From Burkholderiales bacterium (GTDB lineage Bacteria > Pseudomonadota > Gammaproteobacteria > Burkholderiales > Burkholderiaceae_C), in NCBI GenBank assembly GCA_016192425.1, contig JACPUE010000052.1, positions 40,601 through 104,600 on the forward strand: DNA of 64,000 nucleotides, given 5' to 3'. The stretch's first letter is position 1. Each line of letters opens with the position of its first letter. The notes below the pieces were generated by a model. The model was not told the origin of the DNA and did no database searches. It saw only the letters and a list, made by a program, of their open reading frames with translations. Of the stretch, positions 46,565-54,221 are shown piece after piece. A program made the translations under genes and the position numbers.

Positions 46565-47443
46565 TCAAGGCACCACCAGCGAAACCCCATGCTGGTTGAA
46601 GATGTTCTGCAGTTCACCGCTGGATCGCAAGGTGTCAAGCGCACGCTGCAGTTCCTGGGCAAGCGCCTCCTGGTCTGCCTTCACCGCCATGCCGATGACC
46701 CAGCCGCGCGACGGCAGCAGCGGCGATGCCAGCTGGGTTGTGGGGTAACGCTCTGCCGATTGGCCCCGCTCCTTGAGCGCGTTTTCATACTCCGCACGGG
46801 TCACCATGGCGGCGGCAATCTCGCCTGAAAACAAGGCCCCCAGCACATCTGCGGACTTGGGATAGATCTTGACCTTGTCGCGCAACGCCCCCTGGGCGCT
46901 GGTCAACAAGGCGTTGGCTCCGGTAGACCCCGCCTCGGCGCCCGTTGGCAGGCCAGACAGGTCTTCAAAGCGGTCCACCTGCCGAATGCGCTGGGGGTCA
47001 AAAGCCAGCACCACCATCTCGCGGTGGTAAGGGGCAAAGATCAGCGCCTTGTCGTTTTGGCGCATGAAGACCGGATCCACCGGCACATGCATCATCACGT
47101 CGGCAGGCCCGTATCCCAGGTAGTGGCCACGCCACACCATGTTGCGCAGGTCTCCCGACATGCCGTCATCGCTGGCACTGAACGGCAGAATCGATGCCGA
47201 AAGCCCCATCTGCTTGCACAATGCCTTGGCAAGGGCCACATCCACACCCGTCAACTGGTTGCCTATGCTGTCGGAAAACGGCGGCAGATCCTGGTAAAGC
47301 GCCACCTTGAGGGTACCGCTCTGCTGGATCTTGGCCAGATCGGCATGAACGGGCGCAACAGCGAATGCGCCAGCCAAGGCCAGACATGCGCTGGCCACGC
47401 GGCGGCGCAGGCGCCAGCCGTTCGGAAATGGGTTGATGTTCAT
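46565..47443 (-). CDS. MxaJ/XoxJ-like periplasmic solute-binding protein
   Basis: The product has 292 residues from the ATG at 47443, with GGAG 8 bases upstream. A Sec signal ends at VHADLAK. The fold is that of family 3 solute-binding proteins: SGTLKVALYQDLPPFSD, GVDVALAKALCKQMG, GPADVMMHVPV, FSGEIAAAMV. No ABC transporter genes are near. In methanol and ethanol dehydrogenase clusters such proteins (MxaJ, XoxJ) assist maturation of the quinoprotein, which fits the context better than nutrient uptake. Confidence 0.82.
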   Translation of the reverse strand: MNINPFPNGWRLRRRVASACLALAGAFAVAPVHADLAKIQQSGTLKVALYQDLPPFSDSIGNQLTGVDVALAKALCKQMGLSASILPFSASDDGMSGDLRNMVWRGHYLGYGPADVMMHVPVDPVFMRQNDKALIFAPYHREMVVLAFDPQRIRQVDRFEDLSGLPTGAEAGSTGANALLTSAQGALRDKVKIYPKSADVLGALFSGEIAAAMVTRAEYENALKERGQSAERYPTTQLASPLLPSRGWVIGMAVKADQEALAQELQRALDTLRSSGELQNIFNQHGVSLVVP

Positions 47444-47524
47444 GGCATGGGCTCCAGAGTATGAAGAATGCAAATGCCCCCAGTACACCGAGGCAGCAGG
47501 GAGCAGTCTTGCAGCGTACCGGCC

Positions 47525-48010
47525 TTACTCGTCCGTGCGGCGCGTTTCAAGATAGGTCTTGATCGCCCAAATCGCTTCCTGGCTCAGCGCGGCTTCGAAC
47601 GGCGGCATGTAGACCCGCCCATCGCGCGTACGGCCTCTGCGCACGGTGCCCAAGAAATACTCCGAAACCTCGGCAAAGCACTCGTTTTTCTTTTTCGGGT
47701 TGGCCAGCGCTGTGCACTCGGAGTCCAGCTTGCGCAGATCTGGAGCAATGCCGCCGGAGATGGCCTCCAGCCCATGGCAGCGCGCGCAATTCTGGTTGTA
47801 GGCCGACGTACCGATGCGCAGGGCCTCGTCATGTGCAGGGCCGGTGCGGTAGGGGTTGTCTGAACGCCATTCAGAACCGAGCTGTGGCAAGGTTTTTGTA
47901 TCCACCGCCTGTGGCGTGACATCGCCATGCGCAGCAGCGTCGAGGGGCACTGCGGCCGCCAGGAATGCACATGCGGACAGCAGCGTGAGAAGGGAGCGTG
48001 ACAGGTTCAT
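47525..48010 (-). CDS. pedF: cytochrome c-550, PedF-like
   Basis: The 161-residue protein has a signal peptide and one heme site CARCH in YNQNCARCHGLEAISGGIAPDLRKLD, a block I recognise from PedF, the electron acceptor of PQQ ethanol dehydrogenases. Two further cysteines (SECTALANPKKKNECF) may form a disulfide. A candidate axial Met is in VYMPPFEAAL. Its own sigma-54-type promoter lies about 45 bases upstream. It is followed by the binding-protein gene on the same strand. Confidence 0.88.
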   Translation of the reverse strand: MNLSRSLLTLLSACAFLAAAVPLDAAAHGDVTPQAVDTKTLPQLGSEWRSDNPYRTGPAHDEALRIGTSAYNQNCARCHGLEAISGGIAPDLRKLDSECTALANPKKKNECFAEVSEYFLGTVRRGRTRDGRVYMPPFEAALSQEAIWAIKTYLETRRTDE

Positions 48011-48053
48011 GGTTGTCTCCTAGGTCGTAAAAATTCACTCGGTGTCGTTGTTC

Positions 48054-48068
48054 GCAAGAGCCATGCCA
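48054..48068 (-). promoter_or_regulatory. sigma-54-type promoter of pedF operon
   Basis: Minus-strand TGGCAT-GGCTC-TTGC matches the consensus except for one base and keeps GG-N10-GC. No clear enhancer-like inverted repeat was seen within 150 bases upstream. Confidence 0.75.
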
Positions 48069-48214
48069 AGCTCCCTGGTGACGGCAACCTTTGGCTGCAA
48101 GCCCGCAGGTGTGACACGGTCCACCGCAGGGGCCTTGCAGTTGCTCTGGAATGCAACACCATGGGCACATTGCAGCGGCCCAGCCTGCCGCAACGACCAG
48201 CGCCAGCCAAGGGC

Positions 48215-48538
48215 TCAGGGCTTGAGCGTCAAGACCCATTCCGCCAATTTCTGGATCTCTGCCGGATCCATGTTGGGATGGGCTGGCATGGCAGCGCGCC
48301 CCCACTTGCGCGACGAACCGTTCTGAACAGACCGGGCGAGGTCGGCTGCGGCATCCGGCTGCCCAGCATATTTTTCAGCCACCGAGGCAAAGGACGGCCC
48401 CACCACTTTTTCCTGGATGGAATGGCATGAAAAACAGCCGCTTGCCTTTGCCAGATCCGGCAGAGTGGATGCCTGGGCTGTACCCCATGCCAGCGCACCC
48501 AAAGCCAGCAGGCACAGTTTGAGGTTCTTCTGTTTCAT
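48215..48538 (-). CDS. small cytochrome c (c551/c8-like)
   Basis: The product has 107 residues from the ATG at 48538, with AAGGAG about 9 bases upstream and a Sec signal ending AQAS. One heme site CFSCH lies near residue 37. The axial Met is probably the one in AAMPAHPNMD. The length and ending (IQKLAEWVLTL) fit soluble monoheme c551-type proteins. It probably carries electrons from PedF or the dehydrogenase to a terminal oxidase. Confidence 0.85.
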   Translation of the reverse strand: MKQKNLKLCLLALGALAWGTAQASTLPDLAKASGCFSCHSIQEKVVGPSFASVAEKYAGQPDAAADLARSVQNGSSRKWGRAAMPAHPNMDPAEIQKLAEWVLTLKP

Positions 48539-48565
48539 TGCAAATGTCTCCTTGAAGTTGTGGAA

Positions 48566-48600
48566 AAAAAGGGCAGGTAGGCGGCAGGCCGTGGCCTGCC
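48566..48600 (-). terminator. hairpin and T-rich segment after TonB receptor 2
   Basis: On the minus strand GGCAGGC-CACG-GCCTGCC is followed about 15 bases later by seven T. The distance is longer than in a classic terminator, so the function is uncertain. Confidence 0.4.
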
Positions 48601-48627
48601 AACGGCTGTGCAGTTCGCAAGCAGCCG

Positions 48628-50736
48628 TCAGAAGCGGTAGACGGCCTGGACTCCCAGGCCCCACTGGCGGCCAGGCGCAGGTTCGAAGTAGCGCTTGTTG
48701 CCGTCGTTGGCAATCACCGATCCGATGTAGCTCTTGTTCGCCAGGTTGTTGACGCGCAGCTGCTCGCGCAGCGTCCACGCGCCCCAGTGCTGCTCAAAGC
48801 CCAGGCGCAGGTTGAACACGGTGGCTGCATCGGTGTGGTCGGTATTGAGGTCATCCACCGCCATGCTGCCTTGGTGCACCATCTCCAGGACGGCAGACAT
48901 GCCTGGCACGGCACGGGGAGACCAGGCCAGTTCGGCAAAAAGCGTTCGGTTGACGGTGCCTGGAATGCGGTTTCCGGCAGCCACCACCGCACCGCTGCTG
49001 CTGGTGAAGGCATTGCTGAACTTGGCGTTGAGCGTGGACAGCGCCACATGCGTGTGCCATTCGGGCGCGAGCTGTCCGCTGTAGGCCAGTTCAAGGCCGG
49101 AGCGGCGGGTCTTGCCAGCGTTGGTGTAGATGGTTCGGCCGCCGCTGCTCGACGCCACGACGATTTCATCCGTCGTGCCAATGTGGAACAAGGCCGCATC
49201 GAGCCGGTGGCCTTCGGCCAGGCGGGTCTTCACACCCACCTCGGTATGCGTGCTGTGGGCTGAACGCAGGTTCAGGTTCGGGCCGCTGCCCGTGGCGGTG
49301 TAGGCAATCTCGGTCAGCGTCGGGGTCTCGAAACCGCGCCCCACGTTGGCATAGAGGTTGGTGTCCGCGCTCAGGTGGCGTGTGATGCCCAGCACCGGGT
49401 TGGTGGCGCGGAAGTCGGTGCGGCCGCTGTCGTCCGGGTTGCCTGGGCGGATGTAGAAGTCCTGCACCCTGAAGTTGACGCGGTTGGCGCGCAGGCCGGC
49501 CACGGCACTCCAGCGCTCGTTGATGCTCCAGTCGAGCTGGGAATAGATGCCGGTGCTCTGAACGCTGTCGTCCTCGTCACGCTTGAGGCTCCCGAGCGTG
49601 CCCTGGTTGTTGATGAAACCCTGGCGGTGCTCGGTCATGCGCTCATGGTCAAGCCCCAGGTTCAGCTTCACCACGCCTTCGCCCAGGGGCATGCGGCGCG
49701 AATAGCGCAGCCCAGTTCCGCTGTAGCTTCGATCCAGCGCCACTGCGCCCCCCGCCGAGGTGGCCGCTGTCTGCGCAGACAGCGGGATGGAGAGCCGGTT
49801 CTCCATATCGCGGTTGCCGGAGTACAGGCGCGCGGACAGATCGGAGTCCGCATCCAGCCGGTGATCGACCACCAGGCCCAACTGGCTTTGCGAAACGTCC
49901 TTGCCCGCCTTGTACAGCGTCGAGTTCGCGACGGCCTGCCGTGGATTGGCCTGGAACTGCTCGCGGGTCAGGCCCAGGGGGTCGCCCGACACTGGCTGGT
50001 CAAACACGTTGGCCACCAGGGCCACACGCGTCCTTTCATCCACCGCCCACCGCAGCTTGGCGTTCGTGTGCTTGCGGCGGGCGGCGCTGTTGTCGCGCCA
50101 GCCGTCGGTAGAGAAGTCGCTGTGGTCCACCACATAGTTCAGGGGGCCGCTTTGCCCGGCCACCTGCACGCCCAGGCGGCGCATTCCGTCGTTGCCAACG
50201 TCCACGCTGGCGCTCACCTCGGGCCGTGCGGGGCCATCGATGGTGAACACCTGCAGCACGCCACCAGCGGCATTGCCATAGAGCTGCGCCAGCGGGCCGC
50301 GAAGCACCTCGATGCGCTGTGCAGACGGCAAGCTGATGGTGGAGGCCTGGCCCTGGCCGTCGGGCATGGTGGCGGGGATGCCGTCCACAATCAGGCGCGC
50401 GCCCCGAATGCCGAAAGGCGTGCGTGCCCCCGACCCGCGAATGGACAGTTGCAGGTCCTGGGCGTAGTTCTGGCGGTTGAGCACCGTGATGCCCGGCACC
50501 CGGTTCATGGATTCGGAGAGATTCACCCCTGGCCCGGCGGCACGAATCACATCCTGCCCGATCGCATGGATGGATGCAGGCGCATCGAAGCTTTGCTGCT
50601 CCTGCCCGCTAGCGCTGACCACCACTTCCTGCAGCGTGGGGGTGGACACGGTCTGCGCACCTGCAACGCCGCCCAATGCCATGAGCAATGCAGCGTTCAG
50701 ACGCCGCAACGAAAGGTGGTGTGGCAGCTTGGCCAT
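48628..50736 (-). CDS. TonB-dependent outer-membrane receptor (2)
   Basis: This 702-residue protein has a signal peptide ending GAQ and a TonB box-like TLQEVVVSA. The plug has SIRGSGARTPFGIRG, VDGIPATMPDGQGQ and IEVLRGPLAQLYGNAAGGV. The barrel ends in the terminal phenylalanine of GLGVQAVYRF, the signal for outer-membrane assembly. It is not a close copy of receptor 1. A sigma-54-type promoter lies upstream. A lanthanide or PQQ uptake role is possible but unproven. Confidence 0.88.
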   Translation of the reverse strand: MAKLPHHLSLRRLNAALLMALGGVAGAQTVSTPTLQEVVVSASGQEQQSFDAPASIHAIGQDVIRAAGPGVNLSESMNRVPGITVLNRQNYAQDLQLSIRGSGARTPFGIRGARLIVDGIPATMPDGQGQASTISLPSAQRIEVLRGPLAQLYGNAAGGVLQVFTIDGPARPEVSASVDVGNDGMRRLGVQVAGQSGPLNYVVDHSDFSTDGWRDNSAARRKHTNAKLRWAVDERTRVALVANVFDQPVSGDPLGLTREQFQANPRQAVANSTLYKAGKDVSQSQLGLVVDHRLDADSDLSARLYSGNRDMENRLSIPLSAQTAATSAGGAVALDRSYSGTGLRYSRRMPLGEGVVKLNLGLDHERMTEHRQGFINNQGTLGSLKRDEDDSVQSTGIYSQLDWSINERWSAVAGLRANRVNFRVQDFYIRPGNPDDSGRTDFRATNPVLGITRHLSADTNLYANVGRGFETPTLTEIAYTATGSGPNLNLRSAHSTHTEVGVKTRLAEGHRLDAALFHIGTTDEIVVASSSGGRTIYTNAGKTRRSGLELAYSGQLAPEWHTHVALSTLNAKFSNAFTSSSGAVVAAGNRIPGTVNRTLFAELAWSPRAVPGMSAVLEMVHQGSMAVDDLNTDHTDAATVFNLRLGFEQHWGAWTLREQLRVNNLANKSYIGSVIANDGNKRYFEPAPGRQWGLGVQAVYRF

Positions 50737-50798
50737 TTTTTGTCTCCGAACTCGCCGGCTTCAGACCACCGGCTTTGGTTGATTGCGTCGGAGGTGTT

Positions 50799-50813
50799 TC
50801 AAGTTCCATGCCA
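50799..50813 (-). promoter_or_regulatory. sigma-54-type promoter of TonB receptor 2
   Basis: Minus-strand TGGCAT-GGAAC-TTGA keeps the GG element but has GA in place of GC at -12, so it is weaker than the other sites. It lies about 65 bases before the start. Confidence 0.55.
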
Positions 50814-50832
50814 CACATGGCACAGCGCCCAA

Positions 50833-50851
50833 GTGTTCCGCAATTGAACAC
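50833..50851. promoter_or_regulatory. candidate activator-binding site (perfect 19-base inverted repeat)
   Basis: GTGTTC-CGCAATT-GAACAC is the longest perfect example of the motif. It lies only about 40 bases from the receptor 2 -12 element and about 335 bases from the one at 51175, within the range of sigma-54 enhancers. Confidence 0.65.
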
Positions 50852-51064
50852 TATTTGCGCAGATGGAACCGCTCAAGCCACCTGCCTTGCACTTCAATGC
50901 TTCATTTTGTGGCAGTAGCATCACGGCCACCCGTCCCGCATCCTTACCGATGACGGGTCGCATCAAAACCGATCGGGCGCTGCCGCGTGACACGCTGGGT
51001 TCGGTGCATTGAACTGCTCCACATTGCACCGTTCTTGCACAACACCGGTATTCAAGGAGCAGCC

Positions 51065-51130
51065 ATGGAACAGGGCCAGGCAAAAACAAATCGCACTGCA
51101 ACAAATGCAAAAAAATCAATTAAATCATAG
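51065..51130 (+). CDS. possible 21-residue peptide
   Basis: AAGGAG stands six bases before an ATG that opens a 21-codon frame (MEQGQAKTNRTATNAKKSIK...) ending in TAG. The peptide is basic and polar and lacks the Glu-x3-Tyr motif of PqqA. It lies upstream of the DUF1097 promoter. It could be a real small peptide, a leader or chance. Confidence 0.2.
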   Translation: MEQGQAKTNRTATNAKKSIKS

Positions 51131-51163
51131 GCATATCTGATATTTGCAAATTAATTCACCCCA

Positions 51164-51178
51164 TGGCACGGAAGTTGA
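51164..51178 (+). promoter_or_regulatory. sigma-54-type promoter of DUF1097 gene
   Basis: TGGCAC-GGAAG-TTGA has a perfect -24 half and GA in place of GC at -12. It lies about 64 bases before the gene start. Confidence 0.6.
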
Positions 51179-51241
51179 TTTATCCATGAAGTCCTGCCCC
51201 GCTGGAGTAGGACGTTTTATTTCATCAACAAGGAGACATTC

Positions 51242-51733
51242 ATGAGTTTGTTGTTTGCATTGGCCATTTCCATAGGGCTGCTGGCTATTGCCGCTACCTG
51301 GCTATTTCTGGGTCCCCTGGCGGCTTTCCAGATGCAGATCTGGCAGGCCTTTGTAGCCTGGGCAAGTTTCTTTCATAACGGCGGAAAAACTGACGGGCTA
51401 GTCAAAACCGTGGTCTGCATGTCGTTTGGAGCAGTCGTTGGCATGGCTTCCGTGATGCTGATCGGACAACTAGGGGCTCTCGGCGCTCTGGCAGCCCCAG
51501 TGGCCGTGGGCATCGGCGCAGCCGTCATCGTGCTGGCCGCACACCTGCCTGTCCTATCCACCATTCCTTCGAGCGTGTATGGCTTCGCCACAGTCGCTGG
51601 TCTCATTCTGCTGGGCAAGGACATGACGCCGACGGCAGCGATCGTGCCGACCATCGCATCGATTGCCATTGGCGCAGGATTCGGCTGGGTATCCGAGCAA
51701 CTGGCTGGCAAGATGACCAAACCCGCAGCCTGA
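51242..51733 (+). CDS. DUF1097 membrane protein
   Basis: This 163-residue protein has five or so hydrophobic helices. The blocks TWLFLGPLAAFQMQIWQAFVAWASFFHNGG and LSTIPSSVYGFATVAGL match the DUF1097 family of small inner-membrane proteins, whose function is unknown. AAGGAG stands 7 bases before the ATG. It is alone downstream of a sigma-54-type promoter, so it probably belongs to the alcohol-oxidation regulon. Confidence 0.82.
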   Translation: MSLLFALAISIGLLAIAATWLFLGPLAAFQMQIWQAFVAWASFFHNGGKTDGLVKTVVCMSFGAVVGMASVMLIGQLGALGALAAPVAVGIGAAVIVLAAHLPVLSTIPSSVYGFATVAGLILLGKDMTPTAAIVPTIASIAIGAGFGWVSEQLAGKMTKPAA

Positions 51734-51749
51734 CCCGCTGTGACCGACC

Positions 51750-51784
51750 CGCCGTGCAATCAGGCAGCACGCCTTTGCACGGCG
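51750..51784 (+). terminator. hairpin after DUF1097 gene
   Basis: The arms cgccgtgca / tgcacggcg enclose an inner aggc / gcct stem. No T run follows. Nothing else is seen up to the next gene end at 51955. Confidence 0.5.
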
Positions 51785-51954
51785 GCGGCTCCTGGGTGAT
51801 CTGAATAGGCTCAAAAATTGAGCGCCAGGGAACTTCTGGGGTGCTTCTGTTTGGAATTCCGCAAGCTCCTCGACACAGTAAGACTAACTGGGGCGGTTGG
51901 TCTATGATGGTTTCTCACCATCTCGGCAACAACCCTTCTGCCCCCGAAGATCTG

Positions 51955-53103
51955 TCACAGCAGCACAGGCCCCTTCTCTAGCAGATTGCGCGCAATCAAG
52001 ATCCGATGGATTTCCGAGGTGCCGTCATACAGCCGGAAAACCCTTGCGTCGCGGTAGCAGCGCTCGATCGGCAGTTCCGTGCAATAGCCCATGCCGCCGA
52101 AGATCTGCACTGCGCTGTCGGCGACACGGCCCAGCATTTCCGAAGCAAACAACTTCACCATCGAGACCTTCTCGCGCGCATCCCGTCCCTGGTCGACCTC
52201 CCAGGCCGCGTTGAGAACCATCATCCTGGCGGCATAGATTTCGGTCTGCATGTCCGCCAGCATCTTCTGCACCATCTGGAAGCTGCCGATCGGGGCACCG
52301 AACTGTGAGCGCTGCTGCGCGTACTCGGCTGACATCTCCAGCAGTTTCGAAGCCATGCCGACTGCCCTGGCGCCGACATAGGCGAGCCGTGCGACATTGA
52401 TCAGGCCAAGCACGAGCGACATGCCTCGCCCCAGTTCGCCAAGCAACTGCTCCGCCCCGATCCGGCAGCCGGTGAAGAACAGCCCGTGCTGGTGGGTGCC
52501 GCGATGCCCCATCATTTCCTGCATTGATCCCAGTTCGAGGCCCGGCGTATCGCGGTCGACTAGGAAGCAGGAGATGCCTTCCTCGCAGCGTGCCGTGACG
52601 ATATAGGCGCCCGCGACATCGGCATCGCTGATGAAGTGTTTGCTGCCGTTCAGGATCCAGCCCTCACCGTCGCGCCTGGCCGTGGTTCGTATGCCGTTTG
52701 CGTCCGAACCGGCCTCGGGCTCGCTCATCGCAACCGATACATGGATATCGCCACGCATGGCGGCATGGAGGTACTTCTCGCGCTGGGCACCGGTGCAACG
52801 GACAAGGATGCTGGGAACATGGCCGAACGCGCGCCGCGCCAGCACATCCTTGGTGCGGCCGATCTGCTCGTTGACCAGACAGAATTCGACGGTACTCAGC
52901 CCTCCGCCTCCCGCCTCCTCCGGCATGTGCATGGCCCACAGCCCCAGTTCCCGTGCCTTGCGCTTCAGGCCATCGGCCACGCTGGGGGCAATCGCGTTGG
53001 TTCTCTCGATTTCGTCTTCGAGCGGGTTGAGTTCGTTCTCCACGAATCGTTTCACCGTGGCAATCAGCATCTGCGCTTCGTTGGGAAGGGAAAAATCGAT
53101 CAT
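51955..53103 (-). CDS. acyl-CoA dehydrogenase-like enzyme of biosynthetic cluster
   Basis: The 382-residue protein begins MIDFSLPNEAQMLIATVKRF and has the FAD loop VAMSEPEAGSDANG, the helix AEYAQQRSQFGAPIGSFQMV and the ending RLYDGTSEIHRILIARNLL. The usual catalytic Glu of YEGT is Asp here (YDGT), as in some branches of the family. In tambjamine synthesis a similar enzyme (TamP) desaturates a carrier-bound acyl chain, and that role fits this cluster. It overlaps the GH88-like gene as ATGA and is the last gene of the operon. Confidence 0.85.
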   Translation of the reverse strand: MIDFSLPNEAQMLIATVKRFVENELNPLEDEIERTNAIAPSVADGLKRKARELGLWAMHMPEEAGGGGLSTVEFCLVNEQIGRTKDVLARRAFGHVPSILVRCTGAQREKYLHAAMRGDIHVSVAMSEPEAGSDANGIRTTARRDGEGWILNGSKHFISDADVAGAYIVTARCEEGISCFLVDRDTPGLELGSMQEMMGHRGTHQHGLFFTGCRIGAEQLLGELGRGMSLVLGLINVARLAYVGARAVGMASKLLEMSAEYAQQRSQFGAPIGSFQMVQKMLADMQTEIYAARMMVLNAAWEVDQGRDAREKVSMVKLFASEMLGRVADSAVQIFGGMGYCTELPIERCYRDARVFRLYDGTSEIHRILIARNLLEKGPVLL

Positions 53104-54221
53104 GTCGTTGGCTTTCGGATTTTTGGCCAGGCCTGAAAGTCGGCCTGATGGCTCAAAGCGGTAGCGAGGAAATAGGTACCCCAGAGGGATTCCACCTGTT
53201 CGATGACGCTTGGGCGGGTGGTGTAGCAGGCTCCGTGGAAGAGGCCGCGCAAGGAGCTATCCGCGGCTTCGTCGAGCACGAGGTATTCGCTGCGGACGAT
53301 AGCGGCGAGTTGGGCGCGGGCGTGCCTTTCCAGATCAGCACCATCGGCTATCCGGGGGGCCAGTGCCTGCATTGCAACCACGGCGATGGCGGTGGCGGAA
53401 AGGTCGTGCAGATCGCTGCCCACCGGGTGCGGCGGTCTGCCGTCCGGCCAGCGGCGCAACCAGTACCGGCAGGCGCCCAGGGCAACGGTGACATACGGTT
53501 CGCCCCAAAGCACCGCGGCCTGCGCCAGTCCCAGCATGGCCCAGGCCTGCCCACGCGGCCACGCACCCGCCTTCCCATGCGCCTGCCAGCCGCTTTCGTC
53601 AAAAGAAGCCTCGGGGAAAAACGCTCCGCATTCGGTGGCGCAGACCGCGATCAGCGTGTCGGTATGCTGGCGGGCATGCTGTGCCGCATCCGCGCCGGCG
53701 TGGGCCAGCAGCGCAACAAGCGACGCAAGCGAGTCCACGCCGATGCAAGCGCGTCCTTGCACGCCCCCGCCCATCGCGGCGCCCAGCGGTATGGCCCGCA
53801 ATTCATGGCTGTAGGTGGCGGCAAGGCGGATTGCGGCCTCCTGCAGCAAGGCGCTGGCCTCCTCGTCGTGGAAGCCGTAGGCACCACCCGCCGCCCCGTA
53901 CCAGAAGATCAGGCTGCGATTGACGCTGTCGATATCGAGCTTGTTGCGCAGATGCCTGCACAGTTCTGCGGCGTGCTCGCGATCCGCCGGGGCGTGGCCG
54001 ACAAGTGCCCGCAGCCACCACAAGCCGCACCAAAACCCGCCGACCCAGGATCCGCCCTCGCTCACCGTCCATTCGTCCGAACGCCCGGGTGCGTAGAGCG
54101 GGACTCCCTTCGGAAACCGCTGCCCCAGCACCCCCACTCTTGCAAGTAGCGCTTCCAGCGCGTTGCGACATTCCTCCCGGGACAAGGCACCTTCGGTCGG
54201 CAGGCCATCACGCTGCGACAC
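53100..54221 (-). CDS. GH88-like (unsaturated glucuronyl hydrolase family) protein
   Basis: The product has 373 residues from a GTG at 54221, which has GGAG six bases upstream; longer frames run into the MFS gene. The pattern is that of an alpha/alpha-barrel hydrolase of the GH88/GH105 type: GGSWVGGFWCGLWWLRA near residue 60, YGAAGGAYGFHDEEA, WPRGQAWAMLGLA and DLHDLSATAIAVVAMQAL. No signal peptide is visible, so it acts in the cytoplasm. A sugar hydrolase is unexpected beside acyl-activating and sulfur-carrier genes. It may remove or add a sugar on the product, or use the barrel for another reaction. Confidence 0.7.
   Translation of the reverse strand: MSQRDGLPTEGALSREECRNALEALLARVGVLGQRFPKGVPLYAPGRSDEWTVSEGGSWVGGFWCGLWWLRALVGHAPADREHAAELCRHLRNKLDIDSVNRSLIFWYGAAGGAYGFHDEEASALLQEAAIRLAATYSHELRAIPLGAAMGGGVQGRACIGVDSLASLVALLAHAGADAAQHARQHTDTLIAVCATECGAFFPEASFDESGWQAHGKAGAWPRGQAWAMLGLAQAAVLWGEPYVTVALGACRYWLRRWPDGRPPHPVGSDLHDLSATAIAVVAMQALAPRIADGADLERHARAQLAAIVRSEYLVLDEAADSSLRGLFHGACYTTRPSVIEQVESLWGTYFLATALSHQADFQAWPKIRKPTT

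Noticed and set aside
51065..51130. PqqA precursor peptide
   Set aside because: The Glu-x3-Tyr core needed for PQQ synthesis is absent, and no pqqB-E genes are in the window.
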